Shown piece after piece: positions 33,304 to 45,057 of a stretch of DNA of 64,000 bases; within the stretch, counting starts at the first letter, position 1, and each line of letters starts with the position of its first letter. The notes under the pieces are model-generated. The model did no database searches and was not told the origin of the DNA. It saw only the letters and a list, made by a program, of their open reading frames with translations. The DNA comes from Pseudomonas hunanensis (GTDB lineage Bacteria > Pseudomonadota > Gammaproteobacteria > Pseudomonadales > Pseudomonadaceae), in assembly GCF_013393325.1 (NCBI RefSeq), contig NZ_QJRC01000083.1:1-64000 (forward strand), in the 5' to 3' direction. A program made the translations under genes and the position numbers.

Positions 33304-35034
33304 ATGCACCTGAAAAAACTCACCGCCACCACCCTGCTGCTGGCCAGCATCGGCTTGTTCACTCAGCCAGCCCAGGCCAACCTCACCCAGCAGCAGTCCG
33401 CTGCCATCGTCAAAGCCTTCGACGGCAGCGACCCAAGCGACTTCAAGCAGTTCCTCGGCAAGCTCAAAGGCAGCGACTTGGCCAAGGCCGATAACCTCGA
33501 GGCAACCCTCGACGCCTACCTGGCCAACACACCATTGGCCGCCGAGCAACAGGACGAAATCAACCGCCTGCTCGGCCTGTATACCCGCATCAAGTACGGC
33601 AAGGCTGCAACCGAAACCCTGCGCGAACTGGTGGCCATTCCCACCTTCAACGTCGAGGGCACGCCGCAGTACGAAAACCCTGAGTTCCTCAAGATCGCCG
33701 ACAAGATCAAGGCCCTGGCCGACAGCTTCGGCCTGGCCTTCCGCAACATCGACAACCGGGTGTACGAAATTTCGCTGGGTAGCGGCAAGGAAGTGATCGG
33801 CATCCATGCCCACGCCGACGTGGTACCGGTCAACCCGGACAACTGGAAGCTGGCCGACGGTACGCGCTTGGACCCGTTCAAGGTCACCCTGGTCGGTGAC
33901 CGCATGTACGGCCGCGGCACCGAAGACGACAAGAACGGCATCGTGGTGGCGATGTATGCACTGAAGGTAGCCAAGGATGAAAACTTGCCGCTCGCCCGGC
34001 AGTTCAAGCTGCTGATCGACACCACCGAAGAAACCAGCGGTGATGCCATCCCCTACTATTTCGAGCGCAACCCTACACCTGACTACAACCTGGCCCTCGA
34101 CGGCGGCTACCCAGTGGTCATCGCCGAAAAAGGCTACGGCACGGTCATGGCCAGCTTCAGCAAGCGCCCGGCCACGGGCAAGGGTGCCGAAATCGTCAAC
34201 CTGACCGGTGGCCTGGCCACCAACCAGATCCCGACCACATCGGTGGCGACCCTGGTGTCCGACAACCCGGCACAGCTGGCCAAACACCTGCAGCAAGCCG
34301 GCAGCAAGTATGTGAAGCAGCACGGAAGCGACTTCAGCATCGATGCCAAGGCCGACGGCAAACAGGTGTTGCTCACCGTGACCGGTGTTTCCGCCCACTC
34401 TTCGGAGCCGGAGTCCGGGGTGAACCCGGTTGCTCGCATGCTCGACTTCATCAACGGCCTTGGCCAGCAGGTACCACTCAAGCACAACCAGTTCACCGAT
34501 GCGGCCCGCTACGCGGCCGACAACTGGGGCCTGGACTACCTTGGCAACAAGCTCGGCGTGGCCTTCAAGGACCCGTTCATGGGCCCACTGACCGCCTCGC
34601 TGACCTTTGTCGGCGTGGATGACAAGGGCCTGAAATTGGCGGTGAACCTGCGCATCCCCAAAGGCAAACCCATTGCCACGATCAAGGATGAACTGGCCGA
34701 CAAACTGGGCAAGTGGACCCGGCAAAGTCACACCTCGGTGGCGTTCGACTATAGCCTGGACGAACCGATGTACCGCAACCCCGAAGGCGAATGGGTGAAA
34801 GCTTTGCTTGCTGTGGCCTCCGAGAACCTGGGCATGAAGCATGAGTTCGGCACCTCGGCCGGCGCGACCTCGGTGCACGACTTGCCCAATGGCGTACAGT
34901 TCGGCCTGGCCATGCCGGACGTGAAATACACCGGGCACAACGACAACGAGTTCAAGACCGTGGACCAGTTCATGCTGGACCTGCAGGTAGTGAGCGAGAT
35001 GGTGGCACGGCTCGGGCAAATGCCGAAGCTTTGA
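33304..35034 (+). CDS. Periplasmic M20-family dipeptidase
   Basis: A 576-residue metallopeptidase of the PepV/Sapep-like M20 group, with a signal peptide (about 1-25, ending QPAQANLT). Zinc ligands are visible in order: [12 protein letters not shown] (H, then D), [12 protein letters not shown] (bridging D), [10 protein letters not shown] (catalytic E and next E), and a late histidine in [12 protein letters not shown]. It probably frees amino acids from dipeptides in the periplasm. Start: AAGG lies 13 bases upstream of this ATG and almost touches an ATG at 33292, so the start may be four codons earlier; the signal peptide fits best here. It stands alone after the tRNA. Confidence 0.87.
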   Translation: MHLKKLTATTLLLASIGLFTQPAQANLTQQQSAAIVKAFDGSDPSDFKQFLGKLKGSDLAKADNLEATLDAYLANTPLAAEQQDEINRLLGLYTRIKYGKAATETLRELVAIPTFNVEGTPQYENPEFLKIADKIKALADSFGLAFRNIDNRVYEISLGSGKEVIGIHAHADVVPVNPDNWKLADGTRLDPFKVTLVGDRMYGRGTEDDKNGIVVAMYALKVAKDENLPLARQFKLLIDTTEETSGDAIPYYFERNPTPDYNLALDGGYPVVIAEKGYGTVMASFSKRPATGKGAEIVNLTGGLATNQIPTTSVATLVSDNPAQLAKHLQQAGSKYVKQHGSDFSIDAKADGKQVLLTVTGVSAHSSEPESGVNPVARMLDFINGLGQQVPLKHNQFTDAARYAADNWGLDYLGNKLGVAFKDPFMGPLTASLTFVGVDDKGLKLAVNLRIPKGKPIATIKDELADKLGKWTRQSHTSVAFDYSLDEPMYRNPEGEWVKALLAVASENLGMKHEFGTSAGATSVHDLPNGVQFGLAMPDVKYTGHNDNEFKTVDQFMLDLQVVSEMVARLGQMPKL

Positions 35035-35041
35035 TTGGCAG

Positions 35042-35081
35042 TACCGGCCTCTTCGCGGCTAAAGCCACGAGGAGGCCGGCC
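35042..35081. repeat. REP repeat
   Basis: TACCGGCCTCTTCGCGGCT then AAAGCCACGAGGAGGCCGGC, eight bases after the dipeptidase stop. Confidence 0.75.
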
Positions 35082-35204
35082 CAGGCAAACACCCATGCCG
35101 TTTTTCAATCGACTCCATGCCGTTTCCTGCATTGCCGTGCAGAGCGCCGTACCGGATGCTTTAGTTACACCGAGACAGCGCTTTTTTCACCCGCAGAGGC
35201 CCGT

Positions 35205-35642
35205 ATGAAGACCGTCGAACAAATCCTCAAGACCAAGTCCCAGCACCAGACCGTTTACACCATCGGCCCGGATGACTCGGTGCTCGACGCCCTGAAAATG
35301 CTGGCGGAGAAAAACGTCGGTGCGCTGCCCGTGGTCGAGGGCAACCAAGTGGTGGGTATCGTCAGTGAACGGGACTATGCGCGCAAACTCGTACTCAAAG
35401 GCCGCTCTTCCGCCGCCACACCGGTGCGCGAAATCATGAGTGCACCGGTGGTCACCGTGGAGCCCAAGCAAAAGCTCGACTTCTGCATGAACCTGATGAC
35501 CGACCGTCACCTGCGTCACCTGCCGGTGGTCGACAACGGCAAACTGCTCGGCCTGCTGTCGATCGGCGACCTGGTGAAGGAAACCATCGCCGAACAGGCC
35601 AGCCTGATTCAACAAATGGAACAGTACATCCGCGGCGAGTGA
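35205..35642 (+). CDS. CBS-domain pair protein
   Basis: A 145-residue cytoplasmic protein consisting of two CBS motifs (about 10-65 and 75-130): VGALPVVEGNQVVGIVSERD and LRHLPVVDNGKLLGLLSIGD. CBS pairs bind adenine nucleotides and sense energy state. No enzyme domain is attached, so it may act on a partner. The ATG gives MKTVEQILK; upstream in-frame codons lack protein-like character. It converges with the next gene, with six bases between. Confidence 0.85.
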   Translation: MKTVEQILKTKSQHQTVYTIGPDDSVLDALKMLAEKNVGALPVVEGNQVVGIVSERDYARKLVLKGRSSAATPVREIMSAPVVTVEPKQKLDFCMNLMTDRHLRHLPVVDNGKLLGLLSIGDLVKETIAEQASLIQQMEQYIRGE

Positions 35643-35648
35643 GCCCCT

Positions 35649-36287
35649 TCAATGGTAGGCGCGCTCCAGCTCGTCCAGCTGATGGTCAAAACTGCGCAGG
35701 CGCGCCGACCAGGTGTACACCAGCACTTCCAGGTCACGGTTCAGTACTGCCGTATTGCCGTGGCCGCTGTGCGTGGGTTCGCCCAGGTCCAGCTGGTAGC
35801 GCTCACGGGCCATGGCCTGGGCCACGCTGGACAGGTCGCGGGCGTTGGCCAGCCAGTGGTGATGATGGTCATGGATTTCGCGATCGAGCACCCGGCACTG
35901 GCGCTTCAGCGCATCCAGGCTCTGCTCCAGCGGCGTGCCCTTGAGCTCGCCCATGACTTCTTCGAAGGTGCGCCCCGAATGCCAGTAGCTGCCCCAGAAA
36001 TACCGGTCGAATACGGTTTCGACGCGGCGCAGCGCCACCTTGGTGTTCCAGATGGTCAGCAACGTTCGCCCCTGGATCACTTCGCGCTTGTTCAGGTGCA
36101 ACTGCTGCCAGGCGATCCAGGTCAGCGCCACCAGTACAACCGCCACGGTGACTGCGGCAGCGGCATACAGGAAATGCACCGCCTGGTTCATCTGTTGCGT
36201 CTGCCTGATGCCATAGAAGTAACTGGCCGTCAGGGTGCCCAGGATCGTCACGGAACACCAGAAACCTGGTGCGTAGGGATCTTTCAT
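35649..36287 (-). CDS. Membrane protein of unknown function
   Basis: A 212-residue protein with two N-terminal membrane segments (about 8-25 and 38-60) and a long hydrophilic, helical C-terminus with a histidine run (DREIHDHHHHWLANARDL). I do not recognise the family. The soluble part should face the cytoplasm. It lies alone between the CBS gene (convergent) and a small DUF2789 gene on the same strand. Confidence 0.7.
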   Translation of the reverse strand: MKDPYAPGFWCSVTILGTLTASYFYGIRQTQQMNQAVHFLYAAAAVTVAVVLVALTWIAWQQLHLNKREVIQGRTLLTIWNTKVALRRVETVFDRYFWGSYWHSGRTFEEVMGELKGTPLEQSLDALKRQCRVLDREIHDHHHHWLANARDLSSVAQAMARERYQLDLGEPTHSGHGNTAVLNRDLEVLVYTWSARLRSFDHQLDELERAYH

Positions 36288-36356
36288 CGCGCTATCCCCT
36301 TATTGTTTTCCTGAGCATAGCAACGGCCGATCACTCGTCAGGTGCCGCTCGGCGCT

Positions 36357-36599
36357 TTATTTTCGGGGGCGGCGCAACGCTTCGTTGAGTTGATCGAACG
36401 GCACCGCCCAATCGGCATCTTCAATGATGCTCTCCTTGAGAAAAGCACGCTGAGAGTCGGTCCAGAACGGCGCATCCACCAGCTTGGTTTCATTCTTCAG
36501 CGGCGAATGGCTGGTAATGAACTGATCGATGCTCTTGGGATCGTCGGGCAAGCCCAACTGCTTGAACAGGTCGGCAAAGGGATGGGTCGGCGCTTCCAT
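36357..36599 (-). CDS. DUF2789 domain protein
   Basis: An 80-residue acidic protein whose pattern (HPFADLFKQLGLPDDP and ITSHSPL near residue 30, FWTDSQRAFLKE in the middle) fits the DUF2789 family of small proteobacterial proteins. It has an ideal AGGAGG four bases before the ATG, so it is well translated. Function unknown. Confidence 0.82.
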   Translation of the reverse strand: MEAPTHPFADLFKQLGLPDDPKSIDQFITSHSPLKNETKLVDAPFWTDSQRAFLKESIIEDADWAVPFDQLNEALRRPRK

Positions 36600-36660
36600 G
36601 GTTCCTCCTAAGCGCCAGGTAGGCCGTCCACGACGCCCGCCTGGCAGTGGTGTGAAAACA

Positions 36661-37119
36661 TCAGCACAGCTCGCGCACTTCAGCGTGCGGCACCAGCTTC
36701 ATGTACTGCTCCATGCTCATGTGGATCAAGTGATCGTGATCACCCGCCTCCAGGTAGACATCACCCTGGCGGGTTAGGCTCGGGTCGAGCAGCATTTTTA
36801 TCTGGTAAGCATCGCCAAGGGCCGGCACTGCGCCGCGCTCGCAGTCATTGAACAAGCTTGGCAAGCCACTTTCACGGGTCAGTTGCCAAGCCCCGGACAT
36901 GCGAACCTTGCTCATGTCCAGATGCCGGTTGGCCGGCAGCACGGCCATGATGTAGTTGCCATGACGGTCATCGAGCATCACCGACTTGGCGACCCGCTCG
37001 GCGGGCACGCCGGCCGTGCGGGCCGACTCCAGGCTGGTGGCCGAATGTGGGTGGGGAATGATGTCGTAGTCGCAGTTGGCCTTGTCCAGGCGGGCCTGCA
37101 GGGTCTTTGCCATACGCAT
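36661..37119 (-). CDS. YbaK/EbsC-type aminoacyl-tRNA deacylase
   Basis: A 152-residue single-domain protein of the YbaK/ProRS-INS family, which hydrolyses mischarged tRNAs. Typical segments are YDIIPHPHSATSLESA, KSVMLDDRHGNYIMAVLPAN with the conserved lysine, and FNDCERGAVPALGDAY. GGAGG lies six bases before the ATG at 37119. It is divergent from the NfeD gene. The exact tRNA corrected cannot be told. Confidence 0.83.
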   Translation of the reverse strand: MRMAKTLQARLDKANCDYDIIPHPHSATSLESARTAGVPAERVAKSVMLDDRHGNYIMAVLPANRHLDMSKVRMSGAWQLTRESGLPSLFNDCERGAVPALGDAYQIKMLLDPSLTRQGDVYLEAGDHDHLIHMSMEQYMKLVPHAEVRELC

Positions 37120-37217
37120 GATGCACCTCCGGTTTCGCCCCCCAATCTCCAATTTTAGGCCGGGCCGCGGCAGGCAGGGCTAAACTTGTGTAATACAGGC
37201 AAACGAGGTGACGACAG

Positions 37218-38561
37218 GTGATCGCCCGCAGCTGGTGCTGGGTGTTGCTGCTGTTGTTGCTTGGCATCACGCCAGGTGGCCAGGCAGCGCCTGGTGCAGT
37301 GTGGGTGCTGGGCATCGATGACGCCATCGGCCCGGCCAGCGCCGACTACCTGGTGCGCAGCCTCGCTCAGGCTCAGGCGCAGCGCGCGCAACTGGTGGTT
37401 ATCCGCATGGATACCCCTGGCGGGCTGGACAGCGCCATGCGCCAGATGATCAAGGCGATTCTCGCCAGCCCCGTGCCAGTTGCCACCTACGTCGCACCCA
37501 GTGGAGCCCGAGCCGCCAGCGCGGGTACCTACATTCTCTACGCCAGCCACGTCGCCGCGATGGCTCCTGGCACCAACCTGGGCGCCGCCACACCGGTGCA
37601 AATCGGCGGTCCGCCAGGCCCGGGCAAGGACGACAAGGGCAAAAATGGCGAAGAGGAAACCCTGGCACGCAAGCAGGTCAATGATGCCGCGGCCTACATC
37701 CGCGGCCTTGCCCAGCTGCGAGGGCGCAATGCCGAGTGGGCGGAGAAGGCTGTGCGCGAGGCCGTCAGCCTGTCGGCCAGCGAGGCGTTGCGGCTGAACG
37801 TGATCGACCAGGTTGCCGATGACCTGCCCGACCTGTTGCGCAAACTCGACGGCAAAACGTTCATGGTCGCCGGCCAGCCTCAGCAACTGCACACCACAGA
37901 CGCAAGCCTGGTCGAACACCTGCCGGACTGGCGCACACGGGTACTGGCGGTGATCACCAATCCCAGCGTGGCGCTGATCCTGATCATGATTGGCGTGTAC
38001 GGCCTGCTGTTCGAATTCATGAACCCTGGCTCTGCGGTGGGCGGCGTAGTCGGCGGCGTCTGCCTGCTGATGGCGCTGTACGCCCTGCAGCTATTGCCGG
38101 TGAGTTTCGCCGGCGTGGCACTTATCCTGCTCGGCATTGCCTTCATGATCGCCGAAGCCTTCTTGCCCAGTTTCGGCGTGGTCGGCTTTGGCGGCATCGT
38201 TGCCTTCGTGGTCGGCGCATTGATCCTGATCGATACAGACGCCCCCGGTTTTGGCATCCCGCTGGCCTTGATCGGCACCCTGGCACTGCTCTCGGCATTA
38301 CTGATCGGCGGCGTACTAGGCATGGCCCTCAAGGCCCGCCGACGGGCACTGGTCAGCGGGGACGCCGGCCTGGTCGGCAGCCTGGTCACCGTTACCCAGG
38401 TAATGCCAGACAATCCGTTCTGTGGCCTTGTGCTGGCCCAGGGCGAGCAATGGCAAGCGCAGTGCGCAACAGTGCTGCAAGCCGGCCAGAACGTGCGGGT
38501 AACCGCGCGCCATGGCGTCATGCTGCAAGTGAGCGCTGCCGCCGCCGCGCAAGGAGAATGA
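37218..38561 (+). CDS. NfeD-family membrane serine protease
   Basis: A 447-residue protein of the long NfeD (NfeD1b) type. A signal or anchor segment (about 4-22) leads to a ClpP-like serine protease domain (about 28-235); the catalytic serine lies in [13 protein letters not shown] and the lysine in the region of [14 protein letters not shown]. Four to five membrane helices (about 250-375) and a C-terminal OB-fold domain (about 385-440) follow. It starts at GTG with GAGG upstream. Its partner slipin follows after two bases. Such pairs are thought to cleave and control stomatin-like membrane scaffolds. Confidence 0.88.
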   Translation: MIARSWCWVLLLLLLGITPGGQAAPGAVWVLGIDDAIGPASADYLVRSLAQAQAQRAQLVVIRMDTPGGLDSAMRQMIKAILASPVPVATYVAPSGARAASAGTYILYASHVAAMAPGTNLGAATPVQIGGPPGPGKDDKGKNGEEETLARKQVNDAAAYIRGLAQLRGRNAEWAEKAVREAVSLSASEALRLNVIDQVADDLPDLLRKLDGKTFMVAGQPQQLHTTDASLVEHLPDWRTRVLAVITNPSVALILIMIGVYGLLFEFMNPGSAVGGVVGGVCLLMALYALQLLPVSFAGVALILLGIAFMIAEAFLPSFGVVGFGGIVAFVVGALILIDTDAPGFGIPLALIGTLALLSALLIGGVLGMALKARRRALVSGDAGLVGSLVTVTQVMPDNPFCGLVLAQGEQWQAQCATVLQAGQNVRVTARHGVMLQVSAAAAAQGE

Positions 38562-38563
38562 CC

Positions 38564-39319
38564 ATGTTCATGCAAATGGGTTTCGGCGCCGTGCTGATCG
38601 TGCTGGTGATGCTGTTGCTGTCGGCGTTTCGCATCCTGCGCGAATACGAACGCGGTGTAGTGTTCCAGCTGGGGCGCTTCTGGCAGGTCAAGGGGCCGGG
38701 GCTGATCCTGCTGATCCCGGTGATCCAGCAAATGGTGCGGGTCGACCTGCGCACGGTGGTGCTGGATGTGCCGCCGCAGGACGTGATCACCCGCGACAAC
38801 GTCTCGGTCAAGGTCAACGCGGTGTTGTACTTTCGCGTGCTCGACCCCCAGAAAGCGATCATCCAGGTCGAGGACTTTTTGGTAGCGACCAGCCAGTTGG
38901 CCCAGACCACACTGCGTGCGGTACTGGGCAAACATGAATTGGATGAGCTACTGGCCGAGCGCGAGCAGTTGAACCTGGACATCCGTCAGGTGCTGGATGC
39001 TCAGACAGACGCCTGGGGCATCAAGGTGGCCAATGTCGAGATCAAGCACGTCGACCTCAACGAATCGATGGTCCGCGCCATCGCCCGGCAGGCCGAGGCC
39101 GAACGCGAACGGCGGGCCAAGGTGATCCATGCCGAGGGGGAATTGCAGGCGTCGGAGAAGTTGATGCAGGCAGCACAGATGTTGGGCAAGGAGCCTGGGG
39201 CGATGCAGTTGCGCTATATGCAGACGCTGGGGGCGATTGCGGGGGACAGGACCTCGACCATTGTCTTCCCGATGCCGGTGGACTTGCTGACGGGGCTGGT
39301 AGACAAGCAGAAACAATAA
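38564..39319 (+). CDS. Slipin (stomatin/SPFH-domain protein)
   Basis: A 251-residue membrane-anchored protein with one N-terminal hairpin-like hydrophobic segment (about 5-22) and an SPFH domain (about 25-200: [40 protein letters not shown]). The end is an amphipathic coiled coil with [25 protein letters not shown] lies eight bases before the chosen ATG; another ATG two codons earlier overlaps the nfeD stop but is too close to it. It forms oligomers in lipid microdomains and is a likely substrate of the NfeD protease next door. Confidence 0.88.
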   Translation: MFMQMGFGAVLIVLVMLLLSAFRILREYERGVVFQLGRFWQVKGPGLILLIPVIQQMVRVDLRTVVLDVPPQDVITRDNVSVKVNAVLYFRVLDPQKAIIQVEDFLVATSQLAQTTLRAVLGKHELDELLAEREQLNLDIRQVLDAQTDAWGIKVANVEIKHVDLNESMVRAIARQAEAERERRAKVIHAEGELQASEKLMQAAQMLGKEPGAMQLRYMQTLGAIAGDRTSTIVFPMPVDLLTGLVDKQKQ

Positions 39320-39381
39320 AGGCCGCTATGCAATTCCTGTAGGAGCGGCCTTGTGTCGCGATGGGCTGCAAAGCAGCCCCC
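39320..39381. repeat. REP repeat pair
   Basis: GGCCGCTATGCAATTCCTGT, then AGGAGCGGCCTTGTGTCGCG and GGGCTGCAAAGCAGCCCC, in the short convergent gap between the slipin and LysE-type genes. Confidence 0.8.
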
Positions 39382-39390
39382 GTGGCCCGA

Positions 39391-40023
39391 TCAGAGAGGT
39401 GCGCGGCGCAGGGTCGCCAGGAAGGTCGCCGCCCCAATGAACAACCCGGCAAAAGTCCGGTTCAAACGCTTCTGCTGTTTAGGCGTACGCAGCAAGCGCA
39501 ACACACGCGAAGCCAACCCGGTGTACCCGGCCATCACCAGCATGTCCACAGTGACCATGGTCACGGTGATCGCCACATACTGCGGCAGCAGCGGCGCATG
39601 CGGGTTGAGGAACTGCGGCAGCACCGCCAGCATGAAAACCAGCGCCTTGGGGTTGCTGACGTTGACCAAGAAGCCACGCAAGACCAGGCTCAGCGGTTTG
39701 CCGATCGGGCGCACGCCGGATTCATCGGTCATGTCCATCGGCAAGGCACGCCACTGCTTGTACGCCAGGTACACCAGGTAGGCGACGCCAAACCATTTGA
39801 TGACCTGAAACGCCGTGGCCGAGGCAGCCAGGATGGCACCGACGCCGGCAGCGATGATGGCGATCTGCAGGATCAGGCCTAGCTGCAGGCCCAGGGCATT
39901 CCAGTAACCACGCCAGAAACCATATTGCAGGCCACTGGACATCGAGGCAATCGCCCCGGCACCGGGTGAAAGGCTGATCACCCAACAGGCGGCAAAGAAG
40001 CCCAACCATACTTCCATCGACAT
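39391..40023 (-). CDS. LysE/RhtB-family amino acid exporter
   Basis: A 210-residue inner-membrane protein with six membrane segments and the family signature near the N-terminus (WVISLSPGAGAIASMSSGL). Loop and C-terminal segments VSNPKALVFMLAVLPQFL and GAATFLATLRRAPL also fit. It would export an amino acid or homoserine-like compound; the substrate is unknown. GAGG six bases before the ATG at 40023 sets the start. Confidence 0.86.
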   Translation of the reverse strand: MSMEVWLGFFAACWVISLSPGAGAIASMSSGLQYGFWRGYWNALGLQLGLILQIAIIAAGVGAILAASATAFQVIKWFGVAYLVYLAYKQWRALPMDMTDESGVRPIGKPLSLVLRGFLVNVSNPKALVFMLAVLPQFLNPHAPLLPQYVAITVTMVTVDMLVMAGYTGLASRVLRLLRTPKQQKRLNRTFAGLFIGAATFLATLRRAPL

Positions 40024-40111
40024 CACACACCTCGCTCGAACATTTGTTGCAAAACGTTAAGCTAAGGTTTTGGTGAAAAAATAACCAGCGATTTTTGATG
40101 GATTTCTATCG

Positions 40112-40150
40112 CCTGTACCGGCCTCTTCGCGGGCAAGCCCGCTCCACAAG
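40112..40150. repeat. REP repeat
   Basis: CTGTACCGGCCTCTTCGCGG then GCAAGCCCGCTCCACAAG, directly downstream of the MscS-type gene. It matches the main P. putida REP family. Confidence 0.8.
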
Positions 40151-40157
40151 TACAGGT

Positions 40158-40744
40158 TCAGTCCGCTTCGCCAGCCGGCTCTTTGTGCATCGTCTGCACC
40201 TCAGCCCCGCGCCAGCGCCGCACCGACTTCTGGAAGAACTGGCTATTGGGCACCTGCACCAAGGCCCCACCCGCTTCGGGCATTTCCAGCAGGGTGGTAA
40301 ACAGCAGGTTGATGGCGATCACCCGGCCTTTCACGCCCGGCTTGTCCAGGGTGTCGACCAGTTCGACCACATCACCGATGCGAAACGGCCCGACCGTGAA
40401 GATCAGCACCGCGCACAGCAGGTTGGACAGCACGCTCCACATGGCGAAAAACGCCACCGCCGCCACCGCGACAAAGCCGGACAATGCCGTCCACAGCACG
40501 GTCGCCGAAACACCCAGGCGCTCCAGCACGAACAGCAGTGCGCTGCCCATTATCAGCCAGCGCAGGCCGCCACGCACCGGGACCAGCAGTTCTGGCGGCA
40601 GCGGGTAACGCTGGCCCAGGCGGCTCAACCCGCGAGCAACGATGCGCTGCAGGAGGAAGGCTGCCACCAGGATCAACAGAATCTGCAAGCCCAGCCAGAA
40701 GGTGTCCATCCATTGTCCTGGCAGCAGCGACCGCAGTTCTTCCA

Positions 40745-40745
<1 letters not shown>
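40158..40745 (-). CDS. Small MscS-family mechanosensitive channel
   Basis: A 195-residue inner-membrane protein with three membrane segments and the MscS core: the pore-lining helix is FVAVAAVAFFAMWSVLSNLL, followed by the beta domain GPFRIGDVVELVDTLDKPG. It is shorter than MscS (286 residues), lacking the C-terminal vestibule. It would release solutes on osmotic downshock. Its ATG overlaps the stop of the upstream ABC-F gene by one base, so both are coupled, an arrangement also seen in P. aeruginosa. Confidence 0.85.
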
Positions 40746-42655
<1,910 letters not shown>

Positions 42656-42705
42656 GATGGTCGCGGAGTCTACCAGCTTCCTCGGCCCATAGCGCGAGTG
42701 GAACC

Positions 42706-43188
42706 ATGCACAACGACCTGTGGAGTTACGCCCTGGCCCTGTATGCCAGGCCCGGCGTGGAAGCCGCGTGCCTTGAGCTGCAAGCGCAAGGTGGCGATGT
42801 CTGCCTGCTGTTGTGCGCAACCTGGCTGCAGGCACGTGGCGTGGTCATGCTGGACGAGCGCGCGCAAGCGCTGCAGGAAGTTGTCGAGCCCTGGCAGCGT
42901 GAAGTGGTGGCCCCGTTACGCAGCCTGCGCCAACAATGGCGGGCGGCAGCGTCGCATGATGCGCAACTGGCTGCGTTGCGTGAGCAGGTGAAGGGGTTGG
43001 AGTTGCAGGCAGAAAAAACGTTGCTGGAGCGCTTGCAGGAACGCTCGCGACAGTGGCCCGGGGGCTCCCATGAGCCCTCGGACGACTGGCTGGCCCGGCT
43101 GACGCCGGCCCCTGCCCGGCACCACGACGCGCTGGATCAACTGCGCGTCGCGGCGGCTGCGCTTCAGGACGCCGAAGACGGTGCCTGA
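42706..43188 (+). CDS. TIGR02444 family protein
   Basis: A 160-residue cytoplasmic protein with the start DLWSYALALYARPGVEAACL and the following CLLLCATWLQARG, which match the small TIGR02444 family of gamma-proteobacteria. Mostly helical; function unknown. It is divergent from the ABC-F gene, and its last 25 bases overlap the end of algP on the opposite strand. Confidence 0.8.
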   Translation: MHNDLWSYALALYARPGVEAACLELQAQGGDVCLLLCATWLQARGVVMLDERAQALQEVVEPWQREVVAPLRSLRQQWRAAASHDAQLAALREQVKGLELQAEKTLLERLQERSRQWPGGSHEPSDDWLARLTPAPARHHDALDQLRVAAAALQDAEDGA

Positions 43189-44231
43189 GCCGGGGTGCTG
43201 GCGGGTGTCGACGCGGCTGCCGAAGTGGCCGGGGTCGCCGAGTTGGTTGTAACGGCCGGGGTGCTGCCGGCTGGCGTAGCGGGTTTGGCTTCGGCTGGCT
43301 TGCTGGCAACAGGCTTGGCGGCTGGCTTGGTGGCTGTGCGTGCAGGTGCCTTGGCGGTAGCTGGCTTGGCAGCTGGGGCTTTGGCGGCGGGCTTGGCTGC
43401 AGGTTTGGCAGCAGCAGTCACTTTGGCAGCTGGCTTGGCTGCAGGTTTGGCGGCAGCGGTCGCTTTGGCGGCGGGTTTGGCTGCAGGTTTGGCAGCAGCG
43501 GTCGCTTTGGCGGCGGGCTTGGCTGCAGGTTTGGCGGCAGCGGTCGCTTTGGCGGCTGGCTTGGCTGCAGGTTTGGCGGCAGCCGTCGCTTTGGCGGCGG
43601 GCTTGGCTGCAGGTTTAGCAGCGGCGGTCGCTTTGGCGGCTGGCTTGGCTGCAGGTTTAGCAGCGGCGGTCGCTTTGGCGGCGGGCTTGGCTGCGGGTTT
43701 CGCAGCAGCGGTCGCTTTGGCGGCGGGCTTGGCTGCAGGTTTCGCAGCAGCAGTCGCTTTGACGGCTGGCTTGGCCGCAGGTTTGGCAGCAGTAGTCGCT
43801 TTGGCAGCGGGCTTGGCCGCAGGTTTGGTAGCACGCAGGTCAAGAGCCTTGGCTGCGGCCTCGCGAACTTTACCTACACCTTGGGCCAGTTTGAGGCTGT
43901 CCTGGGCGTCGCGCTTGAGTTGCTGAATGTAAGAACGAGTCTGGGTTTGACGTTCCTTGAGGGCGTCGAGCAACTGTTCAAGTTCGCCAATGGCTTTTTG
44001 CGCCTTGGTTTGCGCCTTGGCTTTACCCGCCTTGGCCGCGTCTTGCAGTTTCAGGCGACCGTTGTGCAGTTTTTCCTGCGCCTTGCCACGCTGTTTTTCC
44101 AACTTGGCCAACAGTTTTTCCGCATCAGCCAGCGCTTGCGAGCAGGCTTCTTCCAAGTGTTCGAGCAAGCTGCCCGAAAGTTGCTGGAGCAGGTGTAACG
44201 GCGTACTTACTGGCTTCTTTTTGGCCGACAT
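43164..44231 (-). CDS. algP: AlgP, histone H1-like regulatory protein
   Basis: A 355-residue protein. The N-terminal 120 residues form a helical coiled coil (LLQQLSGSLLEHLEEA to IQQLKRDAQDSLKLA). The C-terminal part is lysine-, alanine- and proline-rich with about ten copies of a 14-residue unit (ATAAAKPAAKPAAK), like histone H1. P. aeruginosa AlgP (AlgR3), at the same place, is linked to alginate gene control, probably by binding DNA. GGAGG five to six bases before the ATG is optimal. The repeat number is prone to change by recombination. It is convergent and overlapping with the TIGR02444 gene. Confidence 0.92.
   Translation of the reverse strand: MSAKKKPVSTPLHLLQQLSGSLLEHLEEACSQALADAEKLLAKLEKQRGKAQEKLHNGRLKLQDAAKAGKAKAQTKAQKAIGELEQLLDALKERQTQTRSYIQQLKRDAQDSLKLAQGVGKVREAAAKALDLRATKPAAKPAAKATTAAKPAAKPAVKATAAAKPAAKPAAKATAAAKPAAKPAAKATAAAKPAAKPAAKATAAAKPAAKPAAKATAAAKPAAKPAAKATAAAKPAAKPAAKATAAAKPAAKPAAKATAAAKPAAKPAAKVTAAAKPAAKPAAKAPAAKPATAKAPARTATKPAAKPVASKPAEAKPATPAGSTPAVTTNSATPATSAAASTPASTPAQAPSSAS
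43419..43840 (-). repeat. 42-bp tandem repeats in algP
   Basis: About ten head-to-tail copies of a 42-bp unit; on the plus strand each begins CGCTTTGGCGGC and ends GCAGCAGCGGT or close variants. Units differ only at third codon positions and at a few edge copies (VT, PAVK). Confidence 0.92.
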
Positions 44232-44409
44232 GGTTTACCTCCTGGCTGACGAGATTGCGGCTCATACTATGCTTCTGCTGCTACCGCCGCTAGGGCATGT
44301 TGACCGTAATATTTACGCCGCGTTGCATGCCTGGGCAAAGTTGTTATCTTGCAGCTGCGTGAAAGTGTAGTTGCTGAATTAATCACTGCTGGTATTTGGG
44401 AGTCCGGCG

Positions 44410-45048
44410 TTGCCTCGATATCTTGTTTTAGGTTTATGCCTGCTGGCCCCCATCGCCTTGGCCGACAGCGACGACCATGACCTGGCCTACAGCCTGGGCG
44501 CCAGCCTGGGTGAGCGGCTGCGTCAGGAGATGCCGGGCTTGCAGCTGGATGCACTGGTCGAAGGCCTGAAGCAGTCCTATCAGGGGCAACCCCTCAAGCT
44601 CGACAAGGCACGCATGCAAGCGGTGCTCCAGCAGCATGAAGCGCAGGAAGGTGACGCCTCGGTGCAAAAGCTGCAGGCCGCAGAAACACGCTTCATGGCC
44701 AACGAGCGTGGGCGTTACGGGGTACACGAACTAGCGGAAGGTGTGCTCTACAGCGAACTGCAAGCAGGTACGGGTGCGCAGCCAAAAGCAGGCGGCAAGG
44801 TGCAGGTGCGTTATGTGGGCAGGTTGCCTGATGGTTCGGTGTTCGACCAGAACCAAACGCCCCAGTGGTTCAACCTGGATTCTGTAATCGAGGGCTGGCA
44901 GGTGGCCTTGCCGAAGATGCACGCGGGCGCCAAATGGCGCCTGGTGATTCCTTCAGCGCAAGCCTATGGCGCCGAGGGGGCGGGTGATTTGATTGCCCCC
45001 TACACCCCCCTGGTGTTCGAGATCGAACTGCTGGCGGTTGGCGACTGA
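44410..45048 (+). CDS. FKBP-type peptidyl-prolyl isomerase
   Basis: A 212-residue exported isomerase like FkpA/FklB. A signal peptide (about 1-18, LGLCLLAPIALADS) is followed by an N-terminal dimerisation domain (about 20-105) and the FKBP domain (about 110-210: VQVRYVGRLPDGSVFDQN, VIEGWQVALPKMHAGAKW, VIPSAQAYGAEGAGD). It should speed proline isomerisation of envelope proteins. The start is TTG with GGGAG seven bases upstream; no ATG gives the signal peptide. It lies between algP and rsd as in P. aeruginosa (PA5254). Confidence 0.86.
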   Translation: MPRYLVLGLCLLAPIALADSDDHDLAYSLGASLGERLRQEMPGLQLDALVEGLKQSYQGQPLKLDKARMQAVLQQHEAQEGDASVQKLQAAETRFMANERGRYGVHELAEGVLYSELQAGTGAQPKAGGKVQVRYVGRLPDGSVFDQNQTPQWFNLDSVIEGWQVALPKMHAGAKWRLVIPSAQAYGAEGAGDLIAPYTPLVFEIELLAVGD

Positions 45049-45057
45049 CGCCAACCT

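Noticed and set aside
33145..35019. Long minus-strand open frame opposite the M20 dipeptidase
   Set aside because: It has no start signal and runs through the tRNA terminator; the zinc-ligand motifs are on the plus strand.
43419..43840. CRISPR-like regular repeats
   Set aside because: Units are head to tail without spacers and encode the AlgP tail; no cas genes are nearby.
43195..43926. Hydrophobic alanine/leucine/glycine repeat protein on the plus strand
   Set aside because: It is the antisense reading of the AlgP repeats, and no ribosome site precedes it.
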